NCBI GenBank assembly: GCA_027315315.1
Contig: DAHUYG010000038.1
Location: 1 to 64,000, forward strand
Direction: 5' to 3'
Origin: Acidimicrobiaceae bacterium
GTDB lineage: Bacteria > Actinomycetota > Acidimicrobiia > Acidimicrobiales > RAAP-2
DNA: 64,000 bases
A program made the position numbers and the translations under genes. Positions 54,624-62,992 of the stretch are shown here, one piece after another. Within the stretch, counting starts at the first letter, position 1. Each line of letters opens with the position of its first letter. The notes beneath the pieces were generated by a model. The model saw only the letters and a program-made list of their open reading frames with translations. It was not told where the DNA came from and did not search any database.

Positions 54624-56305
54624 GGGTGCTCACGATCTCGGTGTCCGAGCCCGGGCGGGCGATCGCGGCGAGGCTCCCCTACGAGCGCCGCCATGGGGAA
54701 CCGGGCGCGGCCCTGGCCGAGCACTGGGGATCGGTGGACGGGTTCGTCGTGGTCCTGGCGCTCGGCGCGACCGTGCGGCTGATCGGGCCGCTGCTCGGCG
54801 ACAAGGCCAGCGACCCCGCAGTCGTGTGCGTCGACGACGCCGGGGCCCACGCCATCGCCGTCGTGGGCGGCCACGGCGCCGGCGCCAACGCGCTCGCACG
54901 CGAGGTTGCCGCACTCCTCGGTGCCGAGCCGGTGATCACGACCGCCACCGACGTCCTGGGCGTCCCCGCGTTCGACCTCCTCGCCGGTCTACGCGCCGAG
55001 GGCGACGTCGCCGGGGTCACCTCGGCCCTCCTGGCGGGCGAGCCGGTCGCGCTGGATCGCCGGCTCGACTGGCCGCTGCCGGCGCCGCTCCTCGGGTCCC
55101 TCGGAGGGCCCGCGGCGAGCGGCGCGAGGGCGCGGGTGGTCGTCGACGACGCCGTCGGGGCCCCGGGCTCCGGGCCGAGCGTCACCCTGCGACCGCCCTC
55201 GCTCGTGGTGGGCCTCGGGACGACGAGCGATGCGACCGGCGACGAGGCCTGCCGAGCGATCTCGGCGGTGCTGGCCGACGCCGGGCTCTCCGAGCTGGCG
55301 CTCGGATTGGTCGCGACGATCGACCGCCGGGCGGGTCACCCCGCCGTCGAGGCCGTCGCCGAGCGGTGGCGCCTCCCCGTGCGCAGCTTCCCGGCCCCGG
55401 CCCTCGACGCCGTCGAGGTCCCGACGCCGAGCGAAGCGGTCGCACGGGCCGTCGGCACGCGTTCGGTGGCCGAGGCGGCGGCCCTCGCCGCCGCCGGGCC
55501 GGGCGGGCGGCTCGTGGTCGACAAGGTCGTGTGCGGCCGGGTCACCGTCGCGCTGGCGCGCCGAGCCGGCCCCGTGGGGACCCTGCACGTCGTAGGGCTC
55601 GGTCCGGGCGGCCCCGACCGCCGGACGCCGGAGGCCACGAGGGCCGTGCGCGACGCCGAGATCGTGGTCGGGCTCGCGGCCTACGTCGAGCAGTCCGCCG
55701 ACCTCCTCACGCCGGCCCAAGACGTCCGGCGGTTCCCGATCGGCGCCGAGACCGAGCGGGTGCGGGCCGCGCTCGCCCTCGCCGCCGAGGGGCGCCGGGT
55801 CGCCCTCGTGTGCTCCGGCGACGCCGGGGTCTACGCCATGGCCTCGCCCGCCCTCGAGCTCGCCGACGAGGTGGGCGGGCTCGAGATCTGCGTCGTCCCG
55901 GGCGTCACGGCCGGCCTAGCCGCCGGCGCCCTGCTCGGGGCGCCGCTCGGCCACGACTTCTTGGCCCTTAGCCTCGCGGACCTGCTCACCCCCTGGGAGC
56001 TCATCGAGTCGCGGGTCCGGGCGGCGGCCGAGACCGACCTGGTCCTCGCGCTCTACAACCCCCGCTCGTCCCGCCGGACCTGGCAGATCGAGAAGGCCCG
56101 GTCGATCCTGCTCGAGCACCGCCCGGCGCACACCCCGGTCGGGATCGTGACCGACGCCGGGCGACCCGGCGAGGCGGTGCGCCACACCACGCTCGGCGAG
56201 CTCGACTGCGCGTGGGTCACGATGACCACGTGCGTCATTGTCGGCTCCTCGAGGACAACGATCCGCTCCGGACGCATGGTCACGCCCCGGGGGTACGAGA
56301 GGTGA
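54620..56305 (+). CDS. CbiG-CobJ(CbiH) fusion: cobalt-precorrin-5A hydrolase and precorrin-3B C17-methyltransferase
   Basis: 561 aa. Residues 1-312 are CbiG-like: an N-terminal half with GFVVVLALGATVRLIGPLLGDK and VVGGHGAGANALA, then the CbiG_C domain from about 194 (VVGLGTTSDATGDE). Residues ~321-561 are CobJ/CbiH (LHVVGLGPGGPDRRTPEA; LVCSGDAGVYAMASP; VVPGVTAGLAAGALLGAPLGHDF; ALYNPRS). Both parts look intact, so one chain should do two consecutive steps. GTG start 54620 overlaps the cobL stop. Confidence 0.92.
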   Translation: MRVLTISVSEPGRAIAARLPYERRHGEPGAALAEHWGSVDGFVVVLALGATVRLIGPLLGDKASDPAVVCVDDAGAHAIAVVGGHGAGANALAREVAALLGAEPVITTATDVLGVPAFDLLAGLRAEGDVAGVTSALLAGEPVALDRRLDWPLPAPLLGSLGGPAASGARARVVVDDAVGAPGSGPSVTLRPPSLVVGLGTTSDATGDEACRAISAVLADAGLSELALGLVATIDRRAGHPAVEAVAERWRLPVRSFPAPALDAVEVPTPSEAVARAVGTRSVAEAAALAAAGPGGRLVVDKVVCGRVTVALARRAGPVGTLHVVGLGPGGPDRRTPEATRAVRDAEIVVGLAAYVEQSADLLTPAQDVRRFPIGAETERVRAALALAAEGRRVALVCSGDAGVYAMASPALELADEVGGLEICVVPGVTAGLAAGALLGAPLGHDFLALSLADLLTPWELIESRVRAAAETDLVLALYNPRSSRRTWQIEKARSILLEHRPAHTPVGIVTDAGRPGEAVRHTTLGELDCAWVTMTTCVIVGSSRTTIRSGRMVTPRGYER

Positions 56306-56496
56306 CCGAGGTCGTGCCCTCCGGGACCCTCGTCGTCGACGAGCGATGCACCGCCTGCGGCGCCTGCCTCTCGACGTGCCCGACCCGGGCGCTCGTCCCC
56401 GCCGCCGGCCGGCCGATCCTGCTCGAGGAGCGATGCACGCGCTGCCTCGCCTGCGTCGAGGTCTGCCCGAGGGGCGCGATCTGGGGGTCGCCATGA
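56302..56496 (+). CDS. Small 2[4Fe-4S] ferredoxin
   Basis: 64 aa with two full cluster motifs: C16-C19-C22-C26 (CTACGACLSTCP) and C45-C48-C51-C55 (CTRCLACVEVCP). It overlaps the cbiG-cobJ stop (GTGA) and the next start (ATGA), so it is translated with the pathway enzymes. It probably supplies electrons to a corrin step, such as reduction of the ring or of cobalt, but no partner is proven. Confidence 0.92.
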   Translation: MTEVVPSGTLVVDERCTACGACLSTCPTRALVPAAGRPILLEERCTRCLACVEVCPRGAIWGSP

Positions 56497-58016
56497 GCGT
56501 GCACCCGATCGAGGAGGAGAGCTACCGGCTCCTCGCCGAACGGGTCGACATGACCGCTTGGCCCGAGGGACCCCGGGCCCTCGCGGCGCGCGTCGTGCAC
56601 GCGACGGCCGACCCCGGACTCCTCGAGCAGCTGGTCATCCCCGAAGAGGCGGTCGCGGCCGGCGTCGCCGCGCTCCGGGCCGGCGCGACGGTGCTCTGCG
56701 ACATCGAGATGGTGCGGGCCGGGATCTCGGGCGTGCGGGCGCTGTGCACCCTGGGCGAGGTGAGCGACGCCGGACCCCATCCGAGCCGGAGCGCCGCCGC
56801 CATGGCGAGGGCGGCGGAGGCCCACCCACGAGGTGCGGTGATCGTCGTCGGCTGCGCCCCGACCGCGCTCGGCGAGGTGAACCGGCGCATCGAGGCGGGC
56901 GAGCTCGCCCCGGCGCTCGTGATCGGCACGCCGGTCGGCTACGTCGGAGCGGCCGACGCCAAGGAGGCCCTGCTCGAGCTGAGCGGGCGCACCGGCGTGC
57001 CGGCCATCGCACTGCGCGGCGAGCGGGGCGGGGCTGCGGTGGGCGCGGCCCTCTTGAACGCGCTGGTCCGGCTGGCCGGCGTGGCAACGCCCCGGGCCGC
57101 CGGGCCGGCCTCGCTCCTCCTGATCGGCCACGGCACCCGCTCCCGGGCCGGCGGCGACGAGCTCCACGGCTTCGCCGATGCGCTGTCCAAGGCCCGTCCC
57201 GAGGTGGCCGTCGGGGCTGGCTTCATCGAGTTCACCGAACCCCGCCTCGACGACGCACTCGACGCACTCGTGGCCGACGGCGCCACCCGGGTGGTGGCGG
57301 TCCCGCTCCTCTTGCTCGGCGCGGGCCACCTGAAGGACGACGGGCCGGCCGCCCTGGCGCGCGCTCGGCTGGCCCACCCCGGGGTCGCCTTCAGCTACGG
57401 GCGCGAGCTCGGCGTTCACCCGGCCGTCCTCGACGCCCTCGAGGAGCGCACCCGTGCCGTGGTGTTCGGGCCATCGGCCCACCGTTGGCCCGGCGGTCCG
57501 ACCGACGCGGTGGTGATCGTGGGACGGGGCTCGACCGACCCCGACGCGAACGCCGAGCTCGCCAAGGCGGCGCGGCTGCTCGCTGACGGCCGCGGCATCG
57601 GCGCCACCAAGGCGACGCCCGGGGTGGGCGCGCCCTTCGGCTTCGTCGAGCCGGCATTCGTCTCGCTCGCGTCGCCCGACGTTTCAGAGGCGCTCGACCG
57701 CTGCCACGCGCTCGGGGCCCGGCGGATCGCCGTCGTCCCGTACTTCCTCTTCACCGGCCTGCTCGTCGAGCGGATCGGCGAGCAGGCCAGGCGCTGGGCC
57801 TCCGAGCATCCCAACGCCGAGGTCGCCCTGGGTGCCCACATCGGCATCGACGAGCGCATCGTCGAGCTCGCCTGGTCGCGCTACGACGAGGCGCTCGGCG
57901 CCCCCGTGCTCATGAACTGTGACGGCTGCCTGTACCGAACACCCCTGCCCGGCTACGAGGACCGGGCCGGGCGCCCGGTCGCCCTAGCGACGCCGGAGCC
58001 GCGCCTCGAGCAGTGA
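56493..58016 (+). CDS. CobH/CbiC-CbiX fusion: precorrin-8X methylmutase and sirohydrochlorin cobaltochelatase
   Basis: 507 aa. Residues 1-~200 are CobH/CbiC, with the catalytic His36 in RVVHATADP and VIVVGCAPTALGEV. Residues ~205-507 are a long CbiX with two repeats: the first holds H213 (LLLIGHGT) and H279 (LLLGAGHLKDD), the usual metal-binding pair. The second repeat has GRGST and FLFTGLL in those places and lacks both His. The end MNCDGCLYR is typical of CbiX. Start ATG 56493 overlaps the ferredoxin stop. Confidence 0.92.
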   Translation: MSVHPIEEESYRLLAERVDMTAWPEGPRALAARVVHATADPGLLEQLVIPEEAVAAGVAALRAGATVLCDIEMVRAGISGVRALCTLGEVSDAGPHPSRSAAAMARAAEAHPRGAVIVVGCAPTALGEVNRRIEAGELAPALVIGTPVGYVGAADAKEALLELSGRTGVPAIALRGERGGAAVGAALLNALVRLAGVATPRAAGPASLLLIGHGTRSRAGGDELHGFADALSKARPEVAVGAGFIEFTEPRLDDALDALVADGATRVVAVPLLLLGAGHLKDDGPAALARARLAHPGVAFSYGRELGVHPAVLDALEERTRAVVFGPSAHRWPGGPTDAVVIVGRGSTDPDANAELAKAARLLADGRGIGATKATPGVGAPFGFVEPAFVSLASPDVSEALDRCHALGARRIAVVPYFLFTGLLVERIGEQARRWASEHPNAEVALGAHIGIDERIVELAWSRYDEALGAPVLMNCDGCLYRTPLPGYEDRAGRPVALATPEPRLEQ

Positions 58017-59006
58017 CGGCGGGGTGTAGCCGGCATCGGCCCGGCTGAAGTTGCGCCCGGGCGCGTTGATGCGGTCGATCGCGTCGAGCAGCTCGCCCGA
58101 GGGTTCGATGTCGGTCGCCCCGAGCTGGGTCTCGAGCTGCTCCATCGTCCGGGGGCCGATGATCGCCGAGGTCACCGCGGGGTGCGCGAGCACGAAGGCG
58201 AGCGCCATGTGGACGAGCGACATCCCGTGGTCCTCCGCCAGCTGGGCGAACTGGTCGGCCGCCTCCAGCTTGCGCTCGTTGGCCGGGATCGACATGTCGT
58301 AGCGCTGGGGGATCCGCTGGGCCCGCCGCGACCTGGGGACCTCGGCCCCGAGGCGGTAGTTGCCCGACAGCCAACCGCCGGCGAGCGGGCTCCAGGTGAT
58401 CGCGCCCATCCCGTATCGCTCGATGGCCGGGAGCACGTCGGTCTCGATGCCCCGCACGAGGAGCGAGTAGGGCGGCTGCTCGCACACGAAGCGCTCGAGG
58501 TTGCGGCGCTCGGCGGCCCACTGGGCCTCGACGATCCGGTCGGCGGGGAAGGTGGACGAGCCGAGGTAGCGGACCTTGCCCTGGTGCACGAGGTCGCTCA
58601 GCGCGCCGAGGGTCTCCTCCACGTCGCAACGCTCGTCGGGCCGGTGGATCTGGTACAGGTCGATCCAGTCGGTGCCGAGCCGGCGCAGGCTGTTCTCGCA
58701 TTCCCGAATGATCCAGCGGCGCGAGTTGCCCTGGGCGTTGGGATCCTCGCCCATCTGGCCGTGGACCTTGGTCGCCAGCACCACCTCGTCGCGCCGTCCC
58801 TTGAGCGCCTTGCCCACGATCTCCTCGGACTCCCCTTGGGAGTACACGTCGGCCGTGTCGACGAAGTTGATGCCGGCGTCGAGCGCCCGGTGGATGATCC
58901 TGACCGAGTCGTCGTGGTCGCGGTTGCCCCAGCCGCCGAACATCATCGCCCCGAGGCACAGCGGGCTCACCCGGACGCCGGTTCTTCCCAGTGTTCGCAG
59001 TTCCAT
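57984..59006 (-). CDS. Aldo/keto reductase-family oxidoreductase
   Basis: 340 aa TIM-barrel NADPH-dependent oxidoreductase. LGRTGVRVSPLCLGAMMFGG, INFVDTADVYSQGESEEIVG with the catalytic Asp and Tyr, LATKVHGQM (Lys) and IDLYQIHRPD (His) complete the tetrad. Substrate unknown. It overlaps the 3' end of the cobH-cbiX fusion by 33 bases tail-to-tail. A TACGGT box seven bases before the ATG suggests a leaderless start. Confidence 0.93.
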   Translation of the reverse strand: MELRTLGRTGVRVSPLCLGAMMFGGWGNRDHDDSVRIIHRALDAGINFVDTADVYSQGESEEIVGKALKGRRDEVVLATKVHGQMGEDPNAQGNSRRWIIRECENSLRRLGTDWIDLYQIHRPDERCDVEETLGALSDLVHQGKVRYLGSSTFPADRIVEAQWAAERRNLERFVCEQPPYSLLVRGIETDVLPAIERYGMGAITWSPLAGGWLSGNYRLGAEVPRSRRAQRIPQRYDMSIPANERKLEAADQFAQLAEDHGMSLVHMALAFVLAHPAVTSAIIGPRTMEQLETQLGATDIEPSGELLDAIDRINAPGRNFSRADAGYTPPSLLEARLRRR

Positions 59007-59013
59007 TCATCGG

Positions 59014-59019
59014 ACCGTA
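59014..59019 (-). promoter_or_regulatory. Candidate -10 box for the aldo/keto reductase gene
   Basis: TACGGT on the minus strand, seven bases before the ATG at 59006. Faces the promoter of the divergent neighbour. Confidence 0.45.
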
Positions 59020-59059
59020 GCCCCCGATGCGAGCCCCCGGGGCAAGCCGGGGCGCCCCC

Positions 59060-59065
59060 TAGGAT
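59060..59065 (+). promoter_or_regulatory. Candidate -10 box for the SCO6745-like gene
   Basis: TAGGAT, six bases before the GTG at 59072. Leaderless arrangement mirroring that of the divergent reductase gene 40 bases away. Confidence 0.45.
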
Positions 59066-59071
59066 CGGCTC

Positions 59072-59929
59072 GTGCGGGCCGCCCAGGCCAGGGAGCTATG
59101 GCGCAACTTCGAACCGCTGCACGCGGTCACCTACTTCAGTCCCACCTGCACCGAGGCGTTCAAGGCGCTCGGGCTGCGCGGCTTTTGGATGGGCTACTTC
59201 GCGGGCCGGGCCGCCCCGATGGGCGCGGTCGACGCGCCGCTCGTGACGGCGACGTTCTACAACTTCGAGCCGAACATGGTCGCGAGGGCGCTTCCCGACG
59301 CGTGGTCCCTGGCCGCGCCGGCCGACGTCGTGGCGGTGCGCCGCCGGGCCGCCGCGGCCGTGCTGCGCTCGACATGCCCGAGCGCCGGCGCGCTGGCGCC
59401 CTCGATCGTGGAACTGCTCGGCGCGGTGGTGGAGCGGGCTCCCGGCGAGGGACGCCCGCTCTTCTCGGCCAACCGGGCGCTCGGGCTCCCCGCCGACCCG
59501 GTCGAGTCGCTGTGGCAGCTCGCGACGTCGCTGCGCGAGCAGCGCGGCGACGGGCACGTGGCAGCGCTCGGTGCCCACGACCTGCGCGGGGTCGAGGCCA
59601 TCGCGCTCTTCGCCCGCTGCGAGGGGATCGACGACGAGCTCTTCCGGGCGAGCCGGGGCTGGAGCGAGGACGCCTGGCGCGACGCGCTCGGGGCGCTCGA
59701 GTCCCAGGGGCTCCTCGGGGGCGGGAGGCCGACCGGCGATGCCCTCGAGCTGCGAGCGTCGATCGAGGAGACGACGGACCGCTTGGCCGCTCGTCCCTTC
59801 GACGACCTCGACGGAGCGGCTCTCGCGCGGCTCGAGGCGGACCTCGGCACGCTCGCCGCCGAGCTCGACCGGGCCTCGGTCATCCCCTATCCGAACCCGG
59901 TGGGCCTCACCCGACCCAGCCGAGGCTGA
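59072..59929 (+). CDS. SCO6745-family protein
   Basis: 285 aa. LWRNFEPLHAVTYFSP, GFWMGYFAGRAAPMG, TFYNFEPNMVARALPDAW and DALGALESQGLL fit an actinobacterial family (SCO6745/SalK-like) with no established biochemical role. The C-terminal half resembles a winged-helix arrangement. The GTG start is placed by the -10 box. It overlaps the next gene tail-to-tail by 43 bases. Confidence 0.8.
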   Translation: MRAAQARELWRNFEPLHAVTYFSPTCTEAFKALGLRGFWMGYFAGRAAPMGAVDAPLVTATFYNFEPNMVARALPDAWSLAAPADVVAVRRRAAAAVLRSTCPSAGALAPSIVELLGAVVERAPGEGRPLFSANRALGLPADPVESLWQLATSLREQRGDGHVAALGAHDLRGVEAIALFARCEGIDDELFRASRGWSEDAWRDALGALESQGLLGGGRPTGDALELRASIEETTDRLAARPFDDLDGAALARLEADLGTLAAELDRASVIPYPNPVGLTRPSRG

Positions 59930-60813
59930 GCTCGGGGGAGGTCGATCACCGTGCCCTGGCGGGCCGCCGCGACGGGGACCCCCGAACCCCCGTAGCGAGC
60001 GACTAGGGCGTCGATCTCGGCATCGGTCCTCGGAGGGTCGTGATGGAAGAGGAGCACGGATCGCGCGCCCGCCGCCTCGGCGAGACCGACCGCGTAGCCG
60101 GGGCACGAGTGGCCGAACGACGCCCTGTCGGACAGCTCCTCGTCGAGGTACTGCGCGTCGTGGATGAGCAGGTCGCAGCCCTCGGCAAGCGCCAGGGCGG
60201 CGGCGTGCAGCTCGCCCAGGCCGTTGGCGCCCGGACCGAGCACCGTCGGGCAGTGGTCCGACATGTAGGCGAACGATCCCATCGCGTCCGACACCCGGTA
60301 GCCGAAGGTGCGTCCACCCTTGTGGGGGATCTCCATCGCCACCACCTCGAAGCCCGAGATCTCGTGGGGCCCCTCCTCCAGACCGCCGAAGCGCCACGCG
60401 CCGCGCAACTGTCGCGGGGTGATCGGGAAGTGCGGCGGCGCCATCCAGCGCGCGAGGATCGCCTCGGTGTCCCCCTGGGCCGGCACCCAGAGGTCGACCG
60501 TGGCGTCGGGATGGTCGACCGACCGGCAGAAGGGCAGCCCCATGGTGTGGTCCCAGTGGAGGTGCCCGAGGATGATCGCACCGCCATAGGGACCCTCGCC
60601 GAGGAGCGAGGGCAGCGACCGCAGGCCGGTGCCGGCGTCGAGCACGAGGGACGGCTCCTCACCGTCGTGGGCGACGGCGATACACGCGGTGTGGCCGCCG
60701 TAGCGGACGAACTCGGGGCCGGGCGCCGGCGTGGAGCCGCGGACGCCGAGCAGGCCTAGCCGCACCGCACCCCGCACGCAGCCGTCGTCGTCGCGAGTGC
60801 GGGGGTCACGCAC
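59887..60813 (-). CDS. MBL-fold metallo-hydrolase (ribonuclease Z/PhnP-like)
   Basis: 308 aa in the longest form. LGVRGSTPAPGPEFVRYGGHTACIAV and LVLDAGTGLR lead into HLHWDH, then YMSDHCP, LLIHDAQYLDEE, FGHS and LFHHDP, the ligand order of PhnP/RNase Z-like proteins. The start is uncertain: GTG codons at 60813, 60777 and 60765 are all in frame, and the family N-terminus (GLLGVRGSTPA) favours one of the later two. Not the neighbouring 45.8-kb MBL type. Substrate unknown. Confidence 0.82.
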   Translation of the reverse strand: MRDPRTRDDDGCVRGAVRLGLLGVRGSTPAPGPEFVRYGGHTACIAVAHDGEEPSLVLDAGTGLRSLPSLLGEGPYGGAIILGHLHWDHTMGLPFCRSVDHPDATVDLWVPAQGDTEAILARWMAPPHFPITPRQLRGAWRFGGLEEGPHEISGFEVVAMEIPHKGGRTFGYRVSDAMGSFAYMSDHCPTVLGPGANGLGELHAAALALAEGCDLLIHDAQYLDEELSDRASFGHSCPGYAVGLAEAAGARSVLLFHHDPPRTDAEIDALVARYGGSGVPVAAARQGTVIDLPRAQPRLGRVRPTGFG

Positions 60814-60941
60814 TCTGCGGGCACGCCAGCAGTCTCGCGCACCGGGCGGCGCACGGAGCCGGCACGGGCGCCTGCCGGGGCGCGGCGTTATGGTGACCGA
60901 CGCTGGTGCGGAAACGATCCCGCGCCGATGGGAGGGGCATC

Positions 60942-62159
60942 GTGAAGATCGACGCTGAGGCAGCGGGGTTCGACGAGCGACGGCTCGAGCGCATCACCGA
61001 GCACTTCGAAACGCGCTACGTCGACACGGGCAAGATCGCCGGCTGCCAGATCACCGTCGCCCGCGGCGAGCACGTCGCATACCACCGCAACATCGGCCTC
61101 ATGGACCGCGAACGCGCCAAGCCGGTCACCGACGACACGATCTGGCGGATCTACTCCATGACCAAGCCCATCACCTCGGTGGCGCTCATGCAGCTCTACG
61201 AGCGCGGCCTCTTCTTGCTGAGCGATCCGGTCGAGCGCTTCATCCCCTCGTGGCGAGGGCTCAAGGTGGGCACCGTGGAGGGCGATGCGGTGGTCGGCCT
61301 CGCCGATCCCGACCAACCGATCACGGTGCGCGACGCACTCATGCACACGAGCGGGCTGCCCAGCCCGATGGGTGGGGTGCACCCGATCGACAGGGCGTTC
61401 TCGGCCGAGCGCCGCGCTGCGGGTCGGGACGCCACCTTGGAGTCGGTCTGCGAGCTGCTCTCGAGGCATCCGCTCAAGTTCCAGCCCGGCACCCGCTGGA
61501 ACTACGGGCTGTCGACCGACATCTGCGCCCGGCTGGTGGAGATCCTCTCGGAGAAGCGCTTCGACGAGTACCTCGAGGCCGAGATCTTCGGACCGCTCGG
61601 GATGTCCGACACGGCGTTCTTCGTGCCAGAAGAGAAGCTGGAGCGGTTCGCGGCCAACTACACCCGCCGTCCCGGTGAGCCGCCGGCGCTCGGCGACGAC
61701 CCCGCCGCATCGCCGTACCGGAGCCGGCCAACGTACCTGTCGGGCGCAGGGGGTCTCGTCTCGACCACGCCCGACTACCTCCGGTTCTGCCGGATGCTCG
61801 TCGAGGGCGGCGAGCTCGACGGCCATCGCATCCTCGGGCGAAAGACCCTCGAGCTCATGACCGTCAACCACCTGCCAGGAGGGGCCGACCTGACCCGGTT
61901 CGCCGTGGGCGGGTTCGGCGAGGCCGGCTTCACCGGCGTGGGCTTCGGGCTGGGCTTCGCCGTCGGCCAGGGGCCCGCCGCGACCTCGATGGCCGGTTCG
62001 GTTGGCGAGTACTACTGGGGTGGTGCGGCGTCGACGGCCTTCTGGATCGATCCCGCCGAGGACCTCGCTGTCATCTTCATGACCCAGCTGATGCCGTCGG
62101 CCTCCTACCCGTTCCGGGCCCAGCTGCGCTCGCTCGTCTACCAGGCGCTGGCCGACTGA
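60942..62159 (+). CDS. Serine beta-lactamase-family hydrolase (EstB/class C-like)
   Basis: 405 aa. The SxxK motif is S72-MTK75 (YSMTKPITSV) and the Tyr motif is Y188 in WNYGLSTD; a GWGGAAST-like YYWGGAASTAFW stands in place of the KTG box. Such proteins are mostly esterases or lactonases. No signal peptide, so cytoplasmic. GTG start 60942 with GGAGG six bases upstream. It stands alone between a divergent MBL gene and the TetR operon. Confidence 0.88.
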   Translation: MKIDAEAAGFDERRLERITEHFETRYVDTGKIAGCQITVARGEHVAYHRNIGLMDRERAKPVTDDTIWRIYSMTKPITSVALMQLYERGLFLLSDPVERFIPSWRGLKVGTVEGDAVVGLADPDQPITVRDALMHTSGLPSPMGGVHPIDRAFSAERRAAGRDATLESVCELLSRHPLKFQPGTRWNYGLSTDICARLVEILSEKRFDEYLEAEIFGPLGMSDTAFFVPEEKLERFAANYTRRPGEPPALGDDPAASPYRSRPTYLSGAGGLVSTTPDYLRFCRMLVEGGELDGHRILGRKTLELMTVNHLPGGADLTRFAVGGFGEAGFTGVGFGLGFAVGQGPAATSMAGSVGEYYWGGAASTAFWIDPAEDLAVIFMTQLMPSASYPFRAQLRSLVYQALAD

Positions 62160-62166
62160 GACCTGG

Positions 62167-62188
62167 CCGGGGGTTGAAGAACCCTCGG
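62167..62188 (+). terminator. Hairpin after the beta-lactamase-family gene
   Basis: CCGGGGGTT (62167-62175) and AACCCTCGG (62180-62188) form a 9-bp stem with one G-T pair and a GAAG loop, seven bases after the stop. No T-run follows. The next ~140 bases hold no gene. Confidence 0.45.
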
Positions 62189-62321
62189 CGCCGGCGAGCC
62201 GGTCGAGCCAGTCGCGAAGCGTCCGGGTGGCGCCTCCACGCTCCAAGTCTCAACCGCGCACGGGCGAGCGCCTGATGCCGCCGGGGTCCCACCGGCATCG
62301 CCGCCGCCGGGCCAGGGGTGC

Positions 62322-62352
62322 TTGACGGAGTGAAGAATGAATTTTATTCTTC
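62322..62352 (+). promoter_or_regulatory. TetR-gene promoter with overlapping palindromic operator
   Basis: TTGACG (62322-62327), 17 bases, then TATTCT (62345-62350). GAAGAAT (62332-62338) and ATTCTTC (62346-62352) are exact inverted repeats centred in the spacer, covering the -10 box. Seven bases after the -10 box is GTG 62357. This AT-rich island is the clearest promoter in the window and fits autoregulation by the TetR protein. Confidence 0.75.
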
Positions 62353-62356
62353 GGCT

Positions 62357-62992
62357 GTGGTCCAGCCCGCCCCCGTGCTCGCGGCGCCCGAGGTCGACCC
62401 CATCAGAGAACGCCTGCTCGACGCGGCGGCCACCGTCTTCGCCCGCAAGGGCTACACCGGGACCCGCATCTTGGACGTGGTCGCCGAGGCCGGACTTTCG
62501 ACCGGCGCCGTGTACGGGCGGTTCGGCTCGAAGAACGAGCTCTTGCGCGAGGCCGTGTGCAGCCGGTCGGCCGCCGGGGCGCCCGGCGAGGTGGCGCGAG
62601 CCCAGAAGGTGGCCGATCTGCTCGTGCGCGGTGCGCTCAAGTCGGCGCCGCTGCACGACTCGGAGGCCATGCGCCTCGAGGCCTACGTCGCCGCACGCCG
62701 CGAGCCCGAGGTGGCACGGGTGATCGCCGAGGCCGAGGAACTGGCCCGGGAGCGGGCCCGGCCGCTCGTAGAGGCGGCCTTCGAAGACGGGACGGTCGCC
62801 CCCCACATCGATCCCGACGCCTTCTTCTACTTCGTCCGCACGGTCGGCCTCGGTCTCATGCTCCAGCGCGCCGCTGGGATCGCCGCGCCCGAGGGCCGGG
62901 GCTGGGAAGACCTGATCGCCCGCATCGTCGCCGATTTCGGCGAGCACGACGAGGGGACCGCCGAGGCGGGACCCACGAGAGGAGAACAATGA
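62357..62992 (+). CDS. TetR-family transcriptional regulator
   Basis: 211 aa. The N-terminal helix-turn-helix (about residues 17-62) reads RLLDAAATVFARKGYTGTRILDVVAEAGLSTGAVYGRFGSKNELL in pattern, a standard TetR domain; the C-terminal ligand domain is generic. The start is GTG 62357, at the predicted transcript start, giving a leaderless mRNA; a GTG at 62318 would lie upstream of the promoter. It overlaps the diiron gene (ATGA), which it probably controls. Confidence 0.88.
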   Translation: MVQPAPVLAAPEVDPIRERLLDAAATVFARKGYTGTRILDVVAEAGLSTGAVYGRFGSKNELLREAVCSRSAAGAPGEVARAQKVADLLVRGALKSAPLHDSEAMRLEAYVAARREPEVARVIAEAEELARERARPLVEAAFEDGTVAPHIDPDAFFYFVRTVGLGLMLQRAAGIAAPEGRGWEDLIARIVADFGEHDEGTAEAGPTRGEQ

